38,574 nucleotides of DNA from an uncultured Desulfuromonadales bacterium (GCA_947259715.1 CAMYNR010000167.1:37282-75855); one strand, 5' to 3'. Numbered from the stretch's first letter, positions 1-11,261 are shown. Made by a program: numbers and translations. Notes: a model not told the origin generated them from the sequence alone.

Positions 1-2
1 AC

Positions 3-218
3 TGCATGATCTGCGGCAAAGGGTTCAAAACCCTCTCCCGCCACCTGAAAACCTCTCACGAAATGACCGCCTCTGAATATCGCAAGCAGTTCGATATCCC
101 TCGCAGCCAGTCCCTGGCCGCCAAAAGCTATTCAGAACGCCGGCGGCAGATGGCAGTCGATCGTGGCCTGGCAGACAACCTGGCCAAAGCCCGCGCAGCC
201 AAGGGTAAAAAGAAATAG
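3..218 (+). CDS. MucR/Ros-family zinc-finger transcriptional regulator, 3' part
   Basis: This is the C-terminal part of a Ros/MucR-type DNA-binding regulator; the N-terminus lies left of the window. The frame is open to the window edge. Reading from base 3 gives C-M-I-C-G-K, so the first zinc-ligand cysteine comes just before the ATG the ORF track uses as start, and that ATG is internal. Visible family marks are the CxxCGK start of the C2H2-like finger, the LSRHLKTSHEMT segment carrying the two zinc histidines, then EYRKQFDIP and a lysine-rich tail (AKGKKK). Members are usually global regulators that bind AT-rich DNA. The target genes cannot be read from the sequence. The gene converges on the minus-strand operon to its right and shares its terminator. 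Confidence 0.82.
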   Translation, partial: CMICGKGFKTLSRHLKTSHEMTASEYRKQFDIPRSQSLAAKSYSERRRQMAVDRGLADNLAKARAAKGKKK

Positions 219-238
219 GCTTAGCTCACCAGCCCGCA

Positions 239-286
239 AAAACAACAAGAAAGGCGACCTTAAAGGGTCGCCTTTCTTGTTGTTTT
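239..286. terminator. Strong bidirectional intrinsic terminator
   Basis: A perfect 21-bp inverted repeat (239-259 and 266-286) encloses a 6-nt loop. It has a GC-rich core (GGCGACC) and A-rich/T-rich outer arms that give a U-tract in either direction. It starts 20 bp after the MucR-like stop codon and 11 bp after the convergent DUF2914 stop, so it should end both transcripts. Confidence 0.9.
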
Positions 287-297
287 CCCTTTATAAA

Positions 298-684
298 CTA
301 TTCAAGGGTAAATGCAACCTCGGTGAGTTTCTGCTCTTCTGCATCCAAAATGAGCACCCGCCATTGCCCCGCCCACTGCGGTAGAAACCGCTTGGACGAA
401 TAGGTGCGCCAGTTGCTCGAACGCACCGGCAATGTCACCCTGGCCAGTTCGTCACCCTGATACAACCAGACATGAGTGACCTCGGTCTCTTCCTGAGCGC
501 CGATGATTCTGGTAAAGCAGAACAGCTTACCGTAATCAGCAGGATAAGAGCTGATGGAGTCGATCGGCATCTGATCAACAATCGCTGTGGTAATTCTGGC
601 CTCTTCAACCTGAAGCTCTGTTGCGCCGGCCCAAGATCCACACCAGGTCATGGCGAAAAGTATCAATACCATTCTTTTGAACAT
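298..684 (-). CDS. DUF2914-like exported protein
   Basis: A small exported protein of about 128 aa with an N-terminal signal peptide (MFKRMVLILFAMTWCGSWAGA). The mature part resembles the DUF2914 family: a short beta-rich domain with a conserved pattern around VTHVWLYQGDELARV, SSNWRTYSSK and GQWRV. The family function is not known. I prefer the ATG at 684 over the ORF-track start at 726, because GGGGGAAATTTT sits right before it and the signal peptide then begins correctly. The gene lies 50 bp downstream of deoB on the same strand and is the last gene before the terminator, so it is probably the tail of the secA-argJ-deoCB unit. Confidence 0.7.
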   Translation of the reverse strand: MFKRMVLILFAMTWCGSWAGATELQVEEARITTAIVDQMPIDSISSYPADYGKLFCFTRIIGAQEETEVTHVWLYQGDELARVTLPVRSSNWRTYSSKRFLPQWAGQWRVLILDAEEQKLTEVAFTLE

Positions 685-734
685 AAAATTTCCCCCAACA
701 GGCATGAGGCAAGTAATTATAGACATATATTAAA

Positions 735-1904
735 TCATCCTGCCAGCTCCGGCAGAACACTCTTGCCATAGATCTGAGGAAGATTAAAAAACTCCCCCAC
801 AGTTGCGGCAACATCAGAAAACGACTGTCGGGTCCCAAGCTCCCGCCCCTGCTGAAGAGCCTTTTTCCAGACCAGCAGCGGGACATACTCCCGACTGTGA
901 TCAGTCCCGGTTGTGGTTGGATCACAACCATGGTCGGCGGTAATGATCAACAGATCTTCAGTGGTCAAAGCAGAGAATAGCCCCGGCAGCCAGCGATCAA
1001 ACTCAGTGAGGGCCGCAGCAAAACCAACTGCATCGAGGCGATGGCCGTAAAGCATATCAAAATCAACCAGGTTCGTCATGATCAGCCCGGACTCAACCTC
1101 CTCCAGCGCCCGCAGGGTTTCCACCATCCCATGAGCGTTGCTGCGGGTCGGCAAGGCCATTTCCAGACCGCGGCCACTGAACAGATCATGGATCTTCCCC
1201 ACCCCACAGGTGGTTATTCCGAGCTCCTGCAAGCGATCCAGCAGGGTCGGCTCGGGAGGGGCCTGGCTGAAATCATGCCGGCCCGCCGTGCGTCGGAAAC
1301 TGCCGGCACCCTCACCGACAAATGGTCGGGCGATGACCCGACAGACGTTGTAGGCTAAAAGAACCTGCTCCATATCCTGACAGAGGCGGTAGAGCTGTTC
1401 AGGAGGAAGAACCTGCTCATGAGCAGCGACCTGAAAGACTGAATCGGTGCTGGTATAGACGATCGGCCGGCCAGTCCGCAGATGCTCCTCTCCCAGCTGG
1501 CGAAGGATATCAGTTCCGCTGGCGGCGAAATTACCAAGCGGTCGGCAACCGGCCAGCCGGGTAAAATGGTCGATCACCTCATCGGGGAAACCCATTGGAA
1601 AGGTTTGAAAGGCCTGCTTGAGCCTGACCCCGGCGAGCTCCCAATGACCGGTGACGGAATCTTTCCCCGGGCTTTGCTCAATCATCCGCCCATATCCGCC
1701 CCGTGGCGTGCCTACCGCCGGTACTCCGGCAATCTCTGCCAAGTGGCCAAGCCCCAGTCGGGCAAGGTTCGGTAGTTCCAAGCCACCGACCGCAGCGGCC
1801 ACATGTGGCAGAGTGGCCGCCAGAGCATCGCCATAGGCCTCTGCGTCAGGCAGGGCGCCGATACCAACCCCGTCTAAAACGATCACAACAGCCCGCTTGC
1901 CCAT
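735..1904 (-). CDS. deoB: Phosphopentomutase
   Basis: DeoB interconverts (deoxy)ribose 1-phosphate and 5-phosphate in nucleoside salvage and catabolism. It is a cytoplasmic, Mn-dependent member of the alkaline phosphatase superfamily. Visible marks are the N-terminal metal site VLDGVGIGALPDA, the GKDSVTGHWE segment containing the phosphorylated threonine, and the C-terminal metal ligands in ITADHGCDPTTTGTDHSRE. The 389-aa length fits the family. The ATG at 1904 is chosen over the ORF-track start 33 bp upstream because it overlaps the deoC stop as TAATG, which implies translational coupling. Its product feeds straight into DeoC, encoded by the preceding gene. Confidence 0.95.
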   Translation of the reverse strand: MGKRAVVIVLDGVGIGALPDAEAYGDALAATLPHVAAAVGGLELPNLARLGLGHLAEIAGVPAVGTPRGGYGRMIEQSPGKDSVTGHWELAGVRLKQAFQTFPMGFPDEVIDHFTRLAGCRPLGNFAASGTDILRQLGEEHLRTGRPIVYTSTDSVFQVAAHEQVLPPEQLYRLCQDMEQVLLAYNVCRVIARPFVGEGAGSFRRTAGRHDFSQAPPEPTLLDRLQELGITTCGVGKIHDLFSGRGLEMALPTRSNAHGMVETLRALEEVESGLIMTNLVDFDMLYGHRLDAVGFAAALTEFDRWLPGLFSALTTEDLLIITADHGCDPTTTGTDHSREYVPLLVWKKALQQGRELGTRQSFSDVAATVGEFFNLPQIYGKSVLPELAG

Positions 1905-2620
1905 TAACCTGACACCGCTCCGTAGCGTGATTGCCATTGCTGGACAATCTTCAGCCCCGCACTGCTACCGATGCGAGTGGCGCCCGCGGCCAAAAGTGCA
2001 TGACAGAACTCAAGATCGCGGATTCCCCCGGCTGCTTTCACACCAATTTGGCCAGCGGCTGCACGGGCGAGCAAAACGACGTCTTCCTGCGCAGCACCGC
2101 CAGGGCCGAATCCGGTCGAGGTTTTCACATAGGCTCCACCGGCCTGTATGACCAGTTCAGTAGCCTTTTTTTTCTGCTCGGCGGTAAGATAGCAGCACTC
2201 AATAATCACCTTGACCTCGGTTCCCGGCGCAGCCAGCACGATCTGGGCAATCTCCTCTTCGACCTCGGCGAAACGCCCCTCCAGCAAAGGCGCCAGCCAG
2301 ATGACCATGTCAAGCTCCTGCGCTCCGGCCGCAGCCAGCTCCGCGGCCTCCTGAACCTTCTGCCGCAGACCATGGTAACCGCAGGGGAAGCCAACCACGC
2401 TGCCAACCTTCACCTCTGAGCCGTACAGGCAATCATGGACCAGGGGGACAAACGCCGGTGGAATGCAGACCGAGGCAAATCCAGCCTCAACCGCCTCCTC
2501 ACAAAGCTGTTTGATCTGGTCCCGGGTCGCATCCGGCTTCAGCAGCGTATGATCGATAAAGGCGGCGGGATTGAGCCTGGCGATCTCCTCAGGTACGGTA
2601 GTCGGCATTAATCTTGACAT
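1904..2620 (-). CDS. deoC: Deoxyribose-phosphate aldolase
   Basis: DeoC splits 2-deoxyribose 5-phosphate into glyceraldehyde 3-phosphate and acetaldehyde through a lysine Schiff base. Visible are the N-terminal IDHTLLKPDAT, the catalytic aspartate in ELDMVI (about residue 104), the Schiff-base lysine in YVKTSTGFG (about 166), the second lysine in GVKAAGGIRD (about 195), and the phosphate-binding RIGSSAG near the C-terminus. After DMVI most family members have N-I-G; here it is W-L-A-P. The reading frame begins inside the end of argJ. ATGs at 2620 and 2608 are both possible, neither has a strong ribosome site, and translation is probably coupled to argJ. The protein is about 238 aa. Confidence 0.93.
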   Translation of the reverse strand: MSRLMPTTVPEEIARLNPAAFIDHTLLKPDATRDQIKQLCEEAVEAGFASVCIPPAFVPLVHDCLYGSEVKVGSVVGFPCGYHGLRQKVQEAAELAAAGAQELDMVIWLAPLLEGRFAEVEEEIAQIVLAAPGTEVKVIIECCYLTAEQKKKATELVIQAGGAYVKTSTGFGPGGAAQEDVVLLARAAAGQIGVKAAGGIRDLEFCHALLAAGATRIGSSAGLKIVQQWQSRYGAVSG

Positions 2621-3782
2621 ACTCGTAGGTCAGGTCAGAGGTATAATAGCTGGCTTCAGCACGGCCCTGATGCAGATCGATCGTCACGGTAAATTCATCC
2701 AGCTTGAGCACCTCGGATGCTTCCGCTTCTCGTTCCGGCCCGGTCGATAGCCCGTTTCGCGTCACCGGTACCTCATTGAAGCTGATATCGATCCGCTCCT
2801 GGTCAACCTCAACTCCGGAATAGCCGACCGCGGCGATAATCCGTCCCCAGTTGGCATCCTCGCCGAAAAAAGCTGTCTTGACCAGTTCAGAGGTCGCCAC
2901 GGAACAGGCAGCGGTGCGGGCCTGCTGCTCATCCACAGCGCCGACCAGCCGAATCCGCACCAACTTGGTGGCACCCTCCCCATCGCGCACAATCATCTTG
3001 GCAAGATCGAGGAGGACCCGCTGCAGGGCCTGGCAGAACTCTTCTCCGGCTTCAGATCCAGCTTCGATCTGCTCCAGGCCGCTGGCTCCATTGGCCAGCA
3101 GCAGCACCATGTCGTTGGTCGAGGTATCACCGTCAACCGTGATCGAATTGAAACTCTTCTCCACCGCCGCGGAAAGAGCAGACTGCAACAGTTCAGGCGA
3201 AACCGCAGCATCGGTCATGACAAAGCCCAGCATAGTGGCCATATTGGGATGAATCATCCCGGCCCCTTTGGCAAGGCCGAGAATATGATATTCGCCGCCG
3301 GCCAGTCGACCACGGGCCGAGGCGACCTTGGAATAGGCGTCGGTGGTCATCATCGCTTCGGCCACCCGGGAGGCCTGATCGTTGGCAAGCTGTTCCTTCA
3401 AGCGCGGAATCCCCTGGCTGAAGGGAGCCAAAGGCATCTGCACGCCGATGACCCCGGTTGAAGCCACGGCGATCAACTCCTGGTCGATACCGAGCTCGGC
3501 TGCCAGCAGCCCGCTGGTTTCTGTCGCCAGTTGCAGACCGGGCTGACCGGTGCAGGCGTTGGCATTGCCGCTATTGATCAAAACCGCCTGGCAGCGCCCC
3601 TTGGCGATCCTTGGTTTGGTCAACTGCAGGGGAGCCGCGATCACCTTGTTCAAAGTAAAGGTTCCGGCTGCGTCGGCCGGCTGCTCCGAGTAAATCAGGG
3701 CCAGGTCCAATTTACCCGATTTTTTTATGCCGCTGGCGATCCCGGCGAAACGGAATCCAGCGGGAAGATCGATATGACTCAT
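2589..3782 (-). CDS. argJ: Bifunctional glutamate N-acetyltransferase / amino-acid acetyltransferase
   Basis: ArgJ recycles the acetyl group from N-acetylornithine to glutamate in arginine synthesis; some members also use acetyl-CoA. The precursor cuts itself into two chains at the conserved A-T bond, seen here as GMIHPNMATMLGF (threonine is the nucleophile). Other family marks are LINSGNANACTG, STGVIG near the oxyanion site, and SFNSITVDGDTSTND. The C-terminus ends YVKINADYRT, as is usual, and the 397-aa length is typical. It starts 2 bp after the upstream sensor-kinase gene and overlaps deoC by up to 32 bp. A short ArgA-like acetyltransferase is encoded at 31.4-31.8 kb, so acetylglutamate could enter the pathway by either enzyme. 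Confidence 0.95.
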   Translation of the reverse strand: MSHIDLPAGFRFAGIASGIKKSGKLDLALIYSEQPADAAGTFTLNKVIAAPLQLTKPRIAKGRCQAVLINSGNANACTGQPGLQLATETSGLLAAELGIDQELIAVASTGVIGVQMPLAPFSQGIPRLKEQLANDQASRVAEAMMTTDAYSKVASARGRLAGGEYHILGLAKGAGMIHPNMATMLGFVMTDAAVSPELLQSALSAAVEKSFNSITVDGDTSTNDMVLLLANGASGLEQIEAGSEAGEEFCQALQRVLLDLAKMIVRDGEGATKLVRIRLVGAVDEQQARTAACSVATSELVKTAFFGEDANWGRIIAAVGYSGVEVDQERIDISFNEVPVTRNGLSTGPEREAEASEVLKLDEFTVTIDLHQGRAEASYYTSDLTYEYVKINADYRT

Positions 3783-3784
3783 AA

Positions 3785-5494
3785 CTAAGCCTTCAGCTGA
3801 TTGTAAGTCTGCTCGGTCGGCAGAAGCATGCCGAAGCTGGTGCCATCCTCCTCGACCGGTTCCAGGAAGATATCGCCCTTCATCCGATCGATGACAACCT
3901 TGGCGAGCGCCAGCCCAATGCCAACGCCATGCGGTTTTTCGGTGTCAATGTCGCCCAACTGGGTGTAAGAATTAAAAATAGTTTCCCGTGCATCGAGGGG
4001 AATACTGTGACCGTTATTGAAGATGCGCAGATAAACATATTCCAGGTCATCATGGACCCGAATCTCGGCCTTGACCTTGACCGTACCACCATCGCAATTG
4101 AACTTCACGGCGTTATCGATCAGCGCATTGAAGGCCATGCCGAACTTCTCCTGATCCCCATAAACCTCAGGGAGATCATCCTGGATATCGATGTCGGTGC
4201 TGATCTGCCGTTCGAGCATTTTCTTGCTGTAATACTGAAATGAATCGGCGATCGACCAGGGCACACCGAACGATTTCCAGCGCCAGATCTCACGCTCAGA
4301 CTCGATGGAGAACAGCCGCAGCATGCCGGTGATTAATTTTTCCAGATTCTCCCCCTCCTCCCGCACCTGCTGCAGATAATCCTTAAAATCCTCTTCTGAT
4401 AAGCGGGCAAAGAAGGTCAGAGCCAGATCGACATAGCCCATGATCGAGGTCAGCGGGGTCTTCAATTCGTGAGACAGGTTGCAAACCAGCCGGGTCCGGG
4501 CCCGATTCATCCGCACCAGATCTTCATTGGTTCGTTCCAGGGTCAGGGCTTGCTGACGCAGATGGTTAACCAATTTGAAGTTTTCCATCGCCAACGATAC
4601 CTGATTGGAGATCGCCACCAGCAATTCCTGATCTTCAATATCAAAAGGCTCGCCAGAACGCTTGTTGTTGACGTTGATGACGCCGACCATTTCATCCCTG
4701 ATCTGAATCGGCACCGACAGCAACGATTGATCTTTGTAGCGCTGGGCGCCAACCGGGCCGGCACTTTTGAAGCGGCTGTCCTGGGCAATATTGGAAATCA
4801 GCACCGGCTCGCGGGTGGCCAGGACGTGACCGGAAATCCCTTCACCGCTGGCGACCCGAACAGAATTGATAATGCTCTCGGAAAGGCCACGGGCTGAAGC
4901 GATATGCAGCAATCCGTCCTCTTTGATCAACATCAGGGAAGCGACTTCTACGTCGGCTGAATGAACGATAGAGTCGAGAATCTGATCGAAGAGCTCCTGC
5001 AGGTCGCTGCCTGAGCTGGCGGTTTCACCGATCTGTTTCAACAGAACCAGGTCGGTCATGCGCCGCTGCGCTTCCAGCCGCGCCTGACTCTGGTTCAGGG
5101 CATGATGGTAGGCGTCGAGCCCCTGTTTGACCGCCTCCAGCACCTCCTCCTGGGAAAACGGCTTGACCAGGTAATCGAGAGCCCGTTCGCGCAGTACCTG
5201 ACGCGCGACATCGAAATCCTGCTGTCCGGAGATCATAATCACCTGGATTTCCGGAGTGTGCTGCTTGATCATCCGCAACACCTCGACGCCATGAATATCC
5301 GGCAAAGAGACATCGCAGAAAACCAGGCCGACATTTTCCCGATCGAGAATCTCCGTGACCTTGGCGCCCAGTTCAGACCGGAGCACGCGATGGTCCTGAC
5401 TTTCCAGGATGTCCTGGAGCAGATCGAGAATCAGAGGGACATCATCAACCAGAAGTATGGCGGGGCTTTGCTGATCAATCTGTTCGGTCATCAC
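3785..5494 (-). CDS. Hybrid response regulator / histidine kinase (REC-GAF-HisKA-HATPase)
   Basis: A cytoplasmic signalling protein of 569 aa with no membrane segment. The order is: receiver domain (about 12-125; acidic pair DD at 17-18, phospho-acceptor in FCDVSLPD at D61, lysine in YLVKPFS at 111), GAF sensor domain (about 160-310), HisKA dimerisation box with the phosphorylated histidine in NLSHELKTPLTS (H342), and a C-terminal HATPase domain with N-box ALIDNAVKFN and G-box HGVGIGLALAK. The input and target are unknown, and no DNA-binding partner regulator is encoded nearby. The start is GTG at 5494 or the next codon, ATG at 5491. It follows secA by 22 bp and leads argJ by 2 bp, so all three are probably co-transcribed. 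Confidence 0.9.
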   Translation of the reverse strand: MMTEQIDQQSPAILLVDDVPLILDLLQDILESQDHRVLRSELGAKVTEILDRENVGLVFCDVSLPDIHGVEVLRMIKQHTPEIQVIMISGQQDFDVARQVLRERALDYLVKPFSQEEVLEAVKQGLDAYHHALNQSQARLEAQRRMTDLVLLKQIGETASSGSDLQELFDQILDSIVHSADVEVASLMLIKEDGLLHIASARGLSESIINSVRVASGEGISGHVLATREPVLISNIAQDSRFKSAGPVGAQRYKDQSLLSVPIQIRDEMVGVINVNNKRSGEPFDIEDQELLVAISNQVSLAMENFKLVNHLRQQALTLERTNEDLVRMNRARTRLVCNLSHELKTPLTSIMGYVDLALTFFARLSEEDFKDYLQQVREEGENLEKLITGMLRLFSIESEREIWRWKSFGVPWSIADSFQYYSKKMLERQISTDIDIQDDLPEVYGDQEKFGMAFNALIDNAVKFNCDGGTVKVKAEIRVHDDLEYVYLRIFNNGHSIPLDARETIFNSYTQLGDIDTEKPHGVGIGLALAKVVIDRMKGDIFLEPVEEDGTSFGMLLPTEQTYNQLKA

Positions 5495-5516
5495 TCAACC
5501 TGTCTGTCGCGCTATG

Positions 5517-8207
<2,691 letters not shown>

Positions 8208-8454
8208 TTTTTATATAACTCCAGATAAAGAAGAATCTCAGGGTCTTGGGCGAGGAAAAAAATCTGCCGAGGCGATAATTCAACCTCTACCCAAGGCAAA
8301 AGAATGGCGGGCATCTTAGCACATGAAAAGTTTCATGAACAAGCAATAAAGGGGCTTAAACCGCTGAGATTATCATGCTTTGCAGACCACTCCAGGAGAC
8401 GAGAAAAATATTTCTCGACAGGGAAAATCTTCTTGGCGGCGGACTGAAAAAGGG
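8208..8454. other. Intergenic region between the M23 peptidase gene and secA
   Basis: No gene was seen here. Two short inverted repeats are visible: CATGAAA-AG-TTTCATG at 8322-8337 and CGAGAAA-AATA-TTTCTCG at 8400-8417. The second lies 37 bp past the M23 stop codon and could be a weak terminator, although no clear U-tract follows. The first could be an operator or an RNA hairpin in the secA leader. I could not identify a convincing secA promoter. Confidence 0.4.
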
Positions 8455-9321
8455 TCAAAGAAATGCTCTGGGATCGATGGGAACCGAATTCAGCAGGATC
8501 TCGTAGTGTACGTGCGAACCGGTTGAGCGACCTGTGTTGCCCACTTCGGCAACCTTGTCGCCACGCTTGACCCTCTGGCCGACCTTGACGACATTTTTCG
8601 AGTTATGCCCATAGAGGGTGCGAAAGCCGTAGCCATGATCGACCATGACCATTTTTCCGTAACTCGCGGAATAGCCAACCCGGACAATCACCCCATCGGC
8701 CGTAGCGACCACAGAAGTTCCAGTGCTGGCCGCAATGTCCAGGCCTTCATGCATACTGCGACGACCCGTATAGGGTGATTTCCGCATTCCAAAATAGGAG
8801 GTCAACCAACCTTTTACCGGCCAGCCTTGGGGAGTTGCCCGATTGATTGAGACCTGGTCGTTGAGCAGATTACGGACATCTTCCTGACTCTGGCGGCGCA
8901 GGTCGATGGCAACCTGCAATTGATTTATGCGCTGCTGAAGATCCCCCAAATCTCTTTCCGACTCTGATTCCGGGATCCCCCCCATGGCGACCGGGGCCAG
9001 GGGAGTCGCGCTCTCCAGCTCGGCCAGCTGCCGCAATCTTGCTTCGGTCGCCGACAGCTCGACCATATCCTGACGCAGGTCATCAATGTTCAAAGCCAGC
9101 AGATTCAGGCTTTGCCGCTGCTCCCCATTAACGACCCGCAAGCGCTGCAATTCAGCATAATCCAGGCTGACCGACCAGTGCCGGTAGAGAAGAAAAGCAA
9201 AGACCCCGAGCAGCAGAACGCAGGATCCCAGCCCGACAAAGAAAAGACTCCGCGAGAGATGAAAACGCCTGATCTGCTGATTGTCATCAGGCACCAGAAA
9301 AATGGTAAAACGCTTGCCCAC
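8455..9321 (-). CDS. M23-family (LytM-type) peptidoglycan peptidase, membrane-anchored
   Basis: A zinc metallopeptidase that cuts peptide cross-links in peptidoglycan, or a relative that activates other wall hydrolases. The order is: short cytoplasmic N-terminus, one membrane segment (SLFFVGLGSCVLLLGVFAFLLY), a heptad-rich coiled coil in the periplasm (about 45-140), then the LytM domain. Metal-site residues are visible: SMHEGLDIA (H and D) and HVHYEI, with MVMVDHGYGFRTLYGH between them, so it looks catalytically intact. The ORF track starts at a TTG (9333). I prefer the GTG at 9321 because GGGGAAGACT precedes it. The gene lies upstream of secA. Confidence 0.88.
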   Translation of the reverse strand: MGKRFTIFLVPDDNQQIRRFHLSRSLFFVGLGSCVLLLGVFAFLLYRHWSVSLDYAELQRLRVVNGEQRQSLNLLALNIDDLRQDMVELSATEARLRQLAELESATPLAPVAMGGIPESESERDLGDLQQRINQLQVAIDLRRQSQEDVRNLLNDQVSINRATPQGWPVKGWLTSYFGMRKSPYTGRRSMHEGLDIAASTGTSVVATADGVIVRVGYSASYGKMVMVDHGYGFRTLYGHNSKNVVKVGQRVKRGDKVAEVGNTGRSTGSHVHYEILLNSVPIDPRAFL

Positions 9322-9368
9322 AGTCTTCCCCAACCGCTGAAACGATTTTCTGAATCTAAATCTATAAA

Positions 9369-9396
9369 ACTATGAGGTTTGCCGGCTTAATGTCAA
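9369..9396 (-). promoter_or_regulatory. Sigma-70-type promoter for the M23 peptidase gene
   Basis: On the minus strand a perfect -35 box TTGACA (9396-9391) is followed, after a 16-bp spacer, by CATAGT (9374-9369, 4 of 6 to consensus). The predicted transcript would begin about 40 bases before the GTG start. It could also feed secA and the genes behind it. Confidence 0.5.
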
Positions 9397-9426
9397 GGAC
9401 ACAGGACTGCCGAACGACGGAACAAT

Positions 9427-9978
9427 TCAGGTCGTCAGCTTATCCAGCTGTTGCTGATGTGCCTTCAAGGCAGCTTCAACCTGCTGCTGATCTCCTGCAG
9501 CGATCGCTTTCTCCAGCTGTTTGCAGCTGGCTTTTGCTCCAAGGACTGAGCCATGCAAGGACTCCACCGTCTGACTGACGCTGGCAGCAAAATCCTGCAG
9601 GGTATCTTCTGAGCGCAAAGCAATTTTTGTCGTTAAATCACCCTCAGCGACCGACTTTAAACCACGCTCGATGCGAAACAGCGGACCGGCAATTTTCTGG
9701 GGTAGAAACAATGCCAAAAAGCCGCCGCCAAGCAGGCTGACCAGGGAGCCGGCAGCAACCACCGGCAGGAGCAGGTCACTGACCCGACGCAGCTTGACAT
9801 GGGCATCGAAGAATGAACTGACAATTTCCTGACGAGCATAAAAGTAGAGAATAACCGCCGCCAATAGTGCACTGATACAAACGGTGATCAAAACCTGAAA
9901 AAGCAGCCAGCGCTGAAATTCCTGTTTGACTTTCAGATTAAGTTTTTTGCGATTTTTAAATCCGCTACTTGTCGTCAT
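9427..9978 (-). CDS. HAMP-domain membrane protein without an output domain
   Basis: A 183-aa inner-membrane protein with two hydrophobic segments (about 25-47 and 70-92), a short loop between them, and a HAMP linker starting at AGPLFRIERGLKSVAEGDLT, followed by a helical tail to residue 183. HAMP domains normally pass a signal to a kinase, methyl-accepting or cyclase domain. None is present, and the frame ends cleanly with a stop, so this is not an obvious truncation. The ATG has GAGAGGG just upstream. It follows the FN3-like cytochrome gene by 33 bp and probably shares its transcript, so a role in sensing or assembly with the cytochrome system is possible but unproven. Confidence 0.75.
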   Translation of the reverse strand: MTTSSGFKNRKKLNLKVKQEFQRWLLFQVLITVCISALLAAVILYFYARQEIVSSFFDAHVKLRRVSDLLLPVVAAGSLVSLLGGGFLALFLPQKIAGPLFRIERGLKSVAEGDLTTKIALRSEDTLQDFAASVSQTVESLHGSVLGAKASCKQLEKAIAAGDQQQVEAALKAHQQQLDKLTT

Positions 9979-10011
9979 AGGCCCTCTCAGAGACGAGTTA
10001 AATCATGATTT

Positions 10012-11196
10012 TCAATAGTCACGATGACAACCGCGACAGAGTTCGCTTTTCCTTTTTTTGATCAACCGATATTCAAGATCTGAACTGTGCGCCGAATGGC
10101 AGGACATACAACTGATGCGGCCATCGGGCAGCAACGGATAGTCGTCGGGTATGATCATTCCCGCTTTCGGAAAGACATTGACAGGGTGCGAGTAGCCACC
10201 CTGAAAACTAGAATGGCATTTATAGCAGACCCGGTTATTGGTATCCAGCTGACTTTTCAGCAGCGGATGGCCGGTACCGGCGGCAGCAACCTGGCTGTCC
10301 TCCTCCACCTCTTTCGAAGCTGGCTCAGTCGGGCGCTCGACTCCCAGCGACAGAGATACCGGCCGATCCGTCTTGAAGATCAGAAGGTAGTTTTGCCCCT
10401 GGCGATAAGCTTCGCTGGTGAGCTGAATATCTTCAGCCTCCCCTCCCTGATATTCTCGCCGTTCCTGCTGCTCCAGGTAGGTCTTCTCAGTGCTGAAGCG
10501 GAAAACTTCAGAAAGAGAGCGATTCCCGAAGAGATCCATACTTGCCACCTGAAACCGGTATTCCCGGTTGGCATCCAGACCCATCAGGATCATCTCGTGA
10601 TTGCGGGTCAATCTTCCGTCAGAACTGGAGGAATCCATACCGTTGAGACCATAAAGCACTTCGGAGTCGCTGAACTCATCTGTCTGCCAGCGAATCGTGA
10701 CTGTGGTTGAAATCCCGCGTCGCACATCGGCGGCCCGGACCCTGGTGATGACCGGAGGCCGCGACTCGGGCTTTTTGCCTTCCAGGGTTGTCAAGGCTGG
10801 CAATGCAAGCGGCTGCAAAGGGGATCTTTCCCGCCCGTCCCAGGCCCTATAATAAAGCGAGCCAACCAGCTTTTCCGCCGGGATCAGGACCCAGTGCTCG
10901 GTAGCAAAACTCTGGTTCCCTTTGAGCCAGGACAGCTGACTCAACCTTTCTTGTTGCACGACTTTTAGCGGCATATTTTTCTTTGCGGCGCCCTGCTCTC
11001 CTACAACATGGCAGGTAGCGCAATTCCCCGAAAGAAATGGCGCATGGACATAACGTTTGGCCTTGCCAGCGTCAATTGCCGGCCGATGGCAACGACTGCA
11101 ATCCACGGCCGGAATTCCAACTGCAAAGACGAGGGATGTTGAACCCAGGCCGGAGATGAAAAACACCAACCAGGCAAACAAATATAGTCTTTTCAA
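10012..11196 (-). CDS. Pentahaem cytochrome c with a fibronectin type III-like domain
   Basis: A 394-aa exported cytochrome with a signal peptide (KRLYLFAWLVFFISGLGSTSLVFA) and five CXXCH motifs: CSRCH (33), CATCH (59), then CYKCH (324), CMSCH (363) and CRGCH (387). Between the haem pairs lies a beta-sandwich of FN3 type, about 145-240, with TTVTIRWQTDEFSDSEVLYG and YRFQVASMDLFGN. The haem-flanked Ig-like domain suggests a partner-binding or extracellular spacer role, not a simple electron shuttle. The start codon is TTG with AGAGG 7 bases upstream; the only nearby ATG runs into a stop. It has its own candidate promoter and is separated from the OmcS-like gene by a terminator. Confidence 0.85.
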   Translation of the reverse strand: MKRLYLFAWLVFFISGLGSTSLVFAVGIPAVDCSRCHRPAIDAGKAKRYVHAPFLSGNCATCHVVGEQGAAKKNMPLKVVQQERLSQLSWLKGNQSFATEHWVLIPAEKLVGSLYYRAWDGRERSPLQPLALPALTTLEGKKPESRPPVITRVRAADVRRGISTTVTIRWQTDEFSDSEVLYGLNGMDSSSSDGRLTRNHEMILMGLDANREYRFQVASMDLFGNRSLSEVFRFSTEKTYLEQQERREYQGGEAEDIQLTSEAYRQGQNYLLIFKTDRPVSLSLGVERPTEPASKEVEEDSQVAAAGTGHPLLKSQLDTNNRVCYKCHSSFQGGYSHPVNVFPKAGMIIPDDYPLLPDGRISCMSCHSAHSSDLEYRLIKKRKSELCRGCHRDY

Positions 11197-11261
11197 GGGT
11201 TAGCCTCTGCCCATGGGTAAAAAGAATAACTAAAAACAATTTGAATGAATTTTCTCTAACC

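Noticed and set aside
163-384. 73-aa plus-strand ORF overlapping the MucR-like gene end
   Set aside because: It runs through the terminator hairpin in another frame and matches nothing; the MucR frame is the real one.
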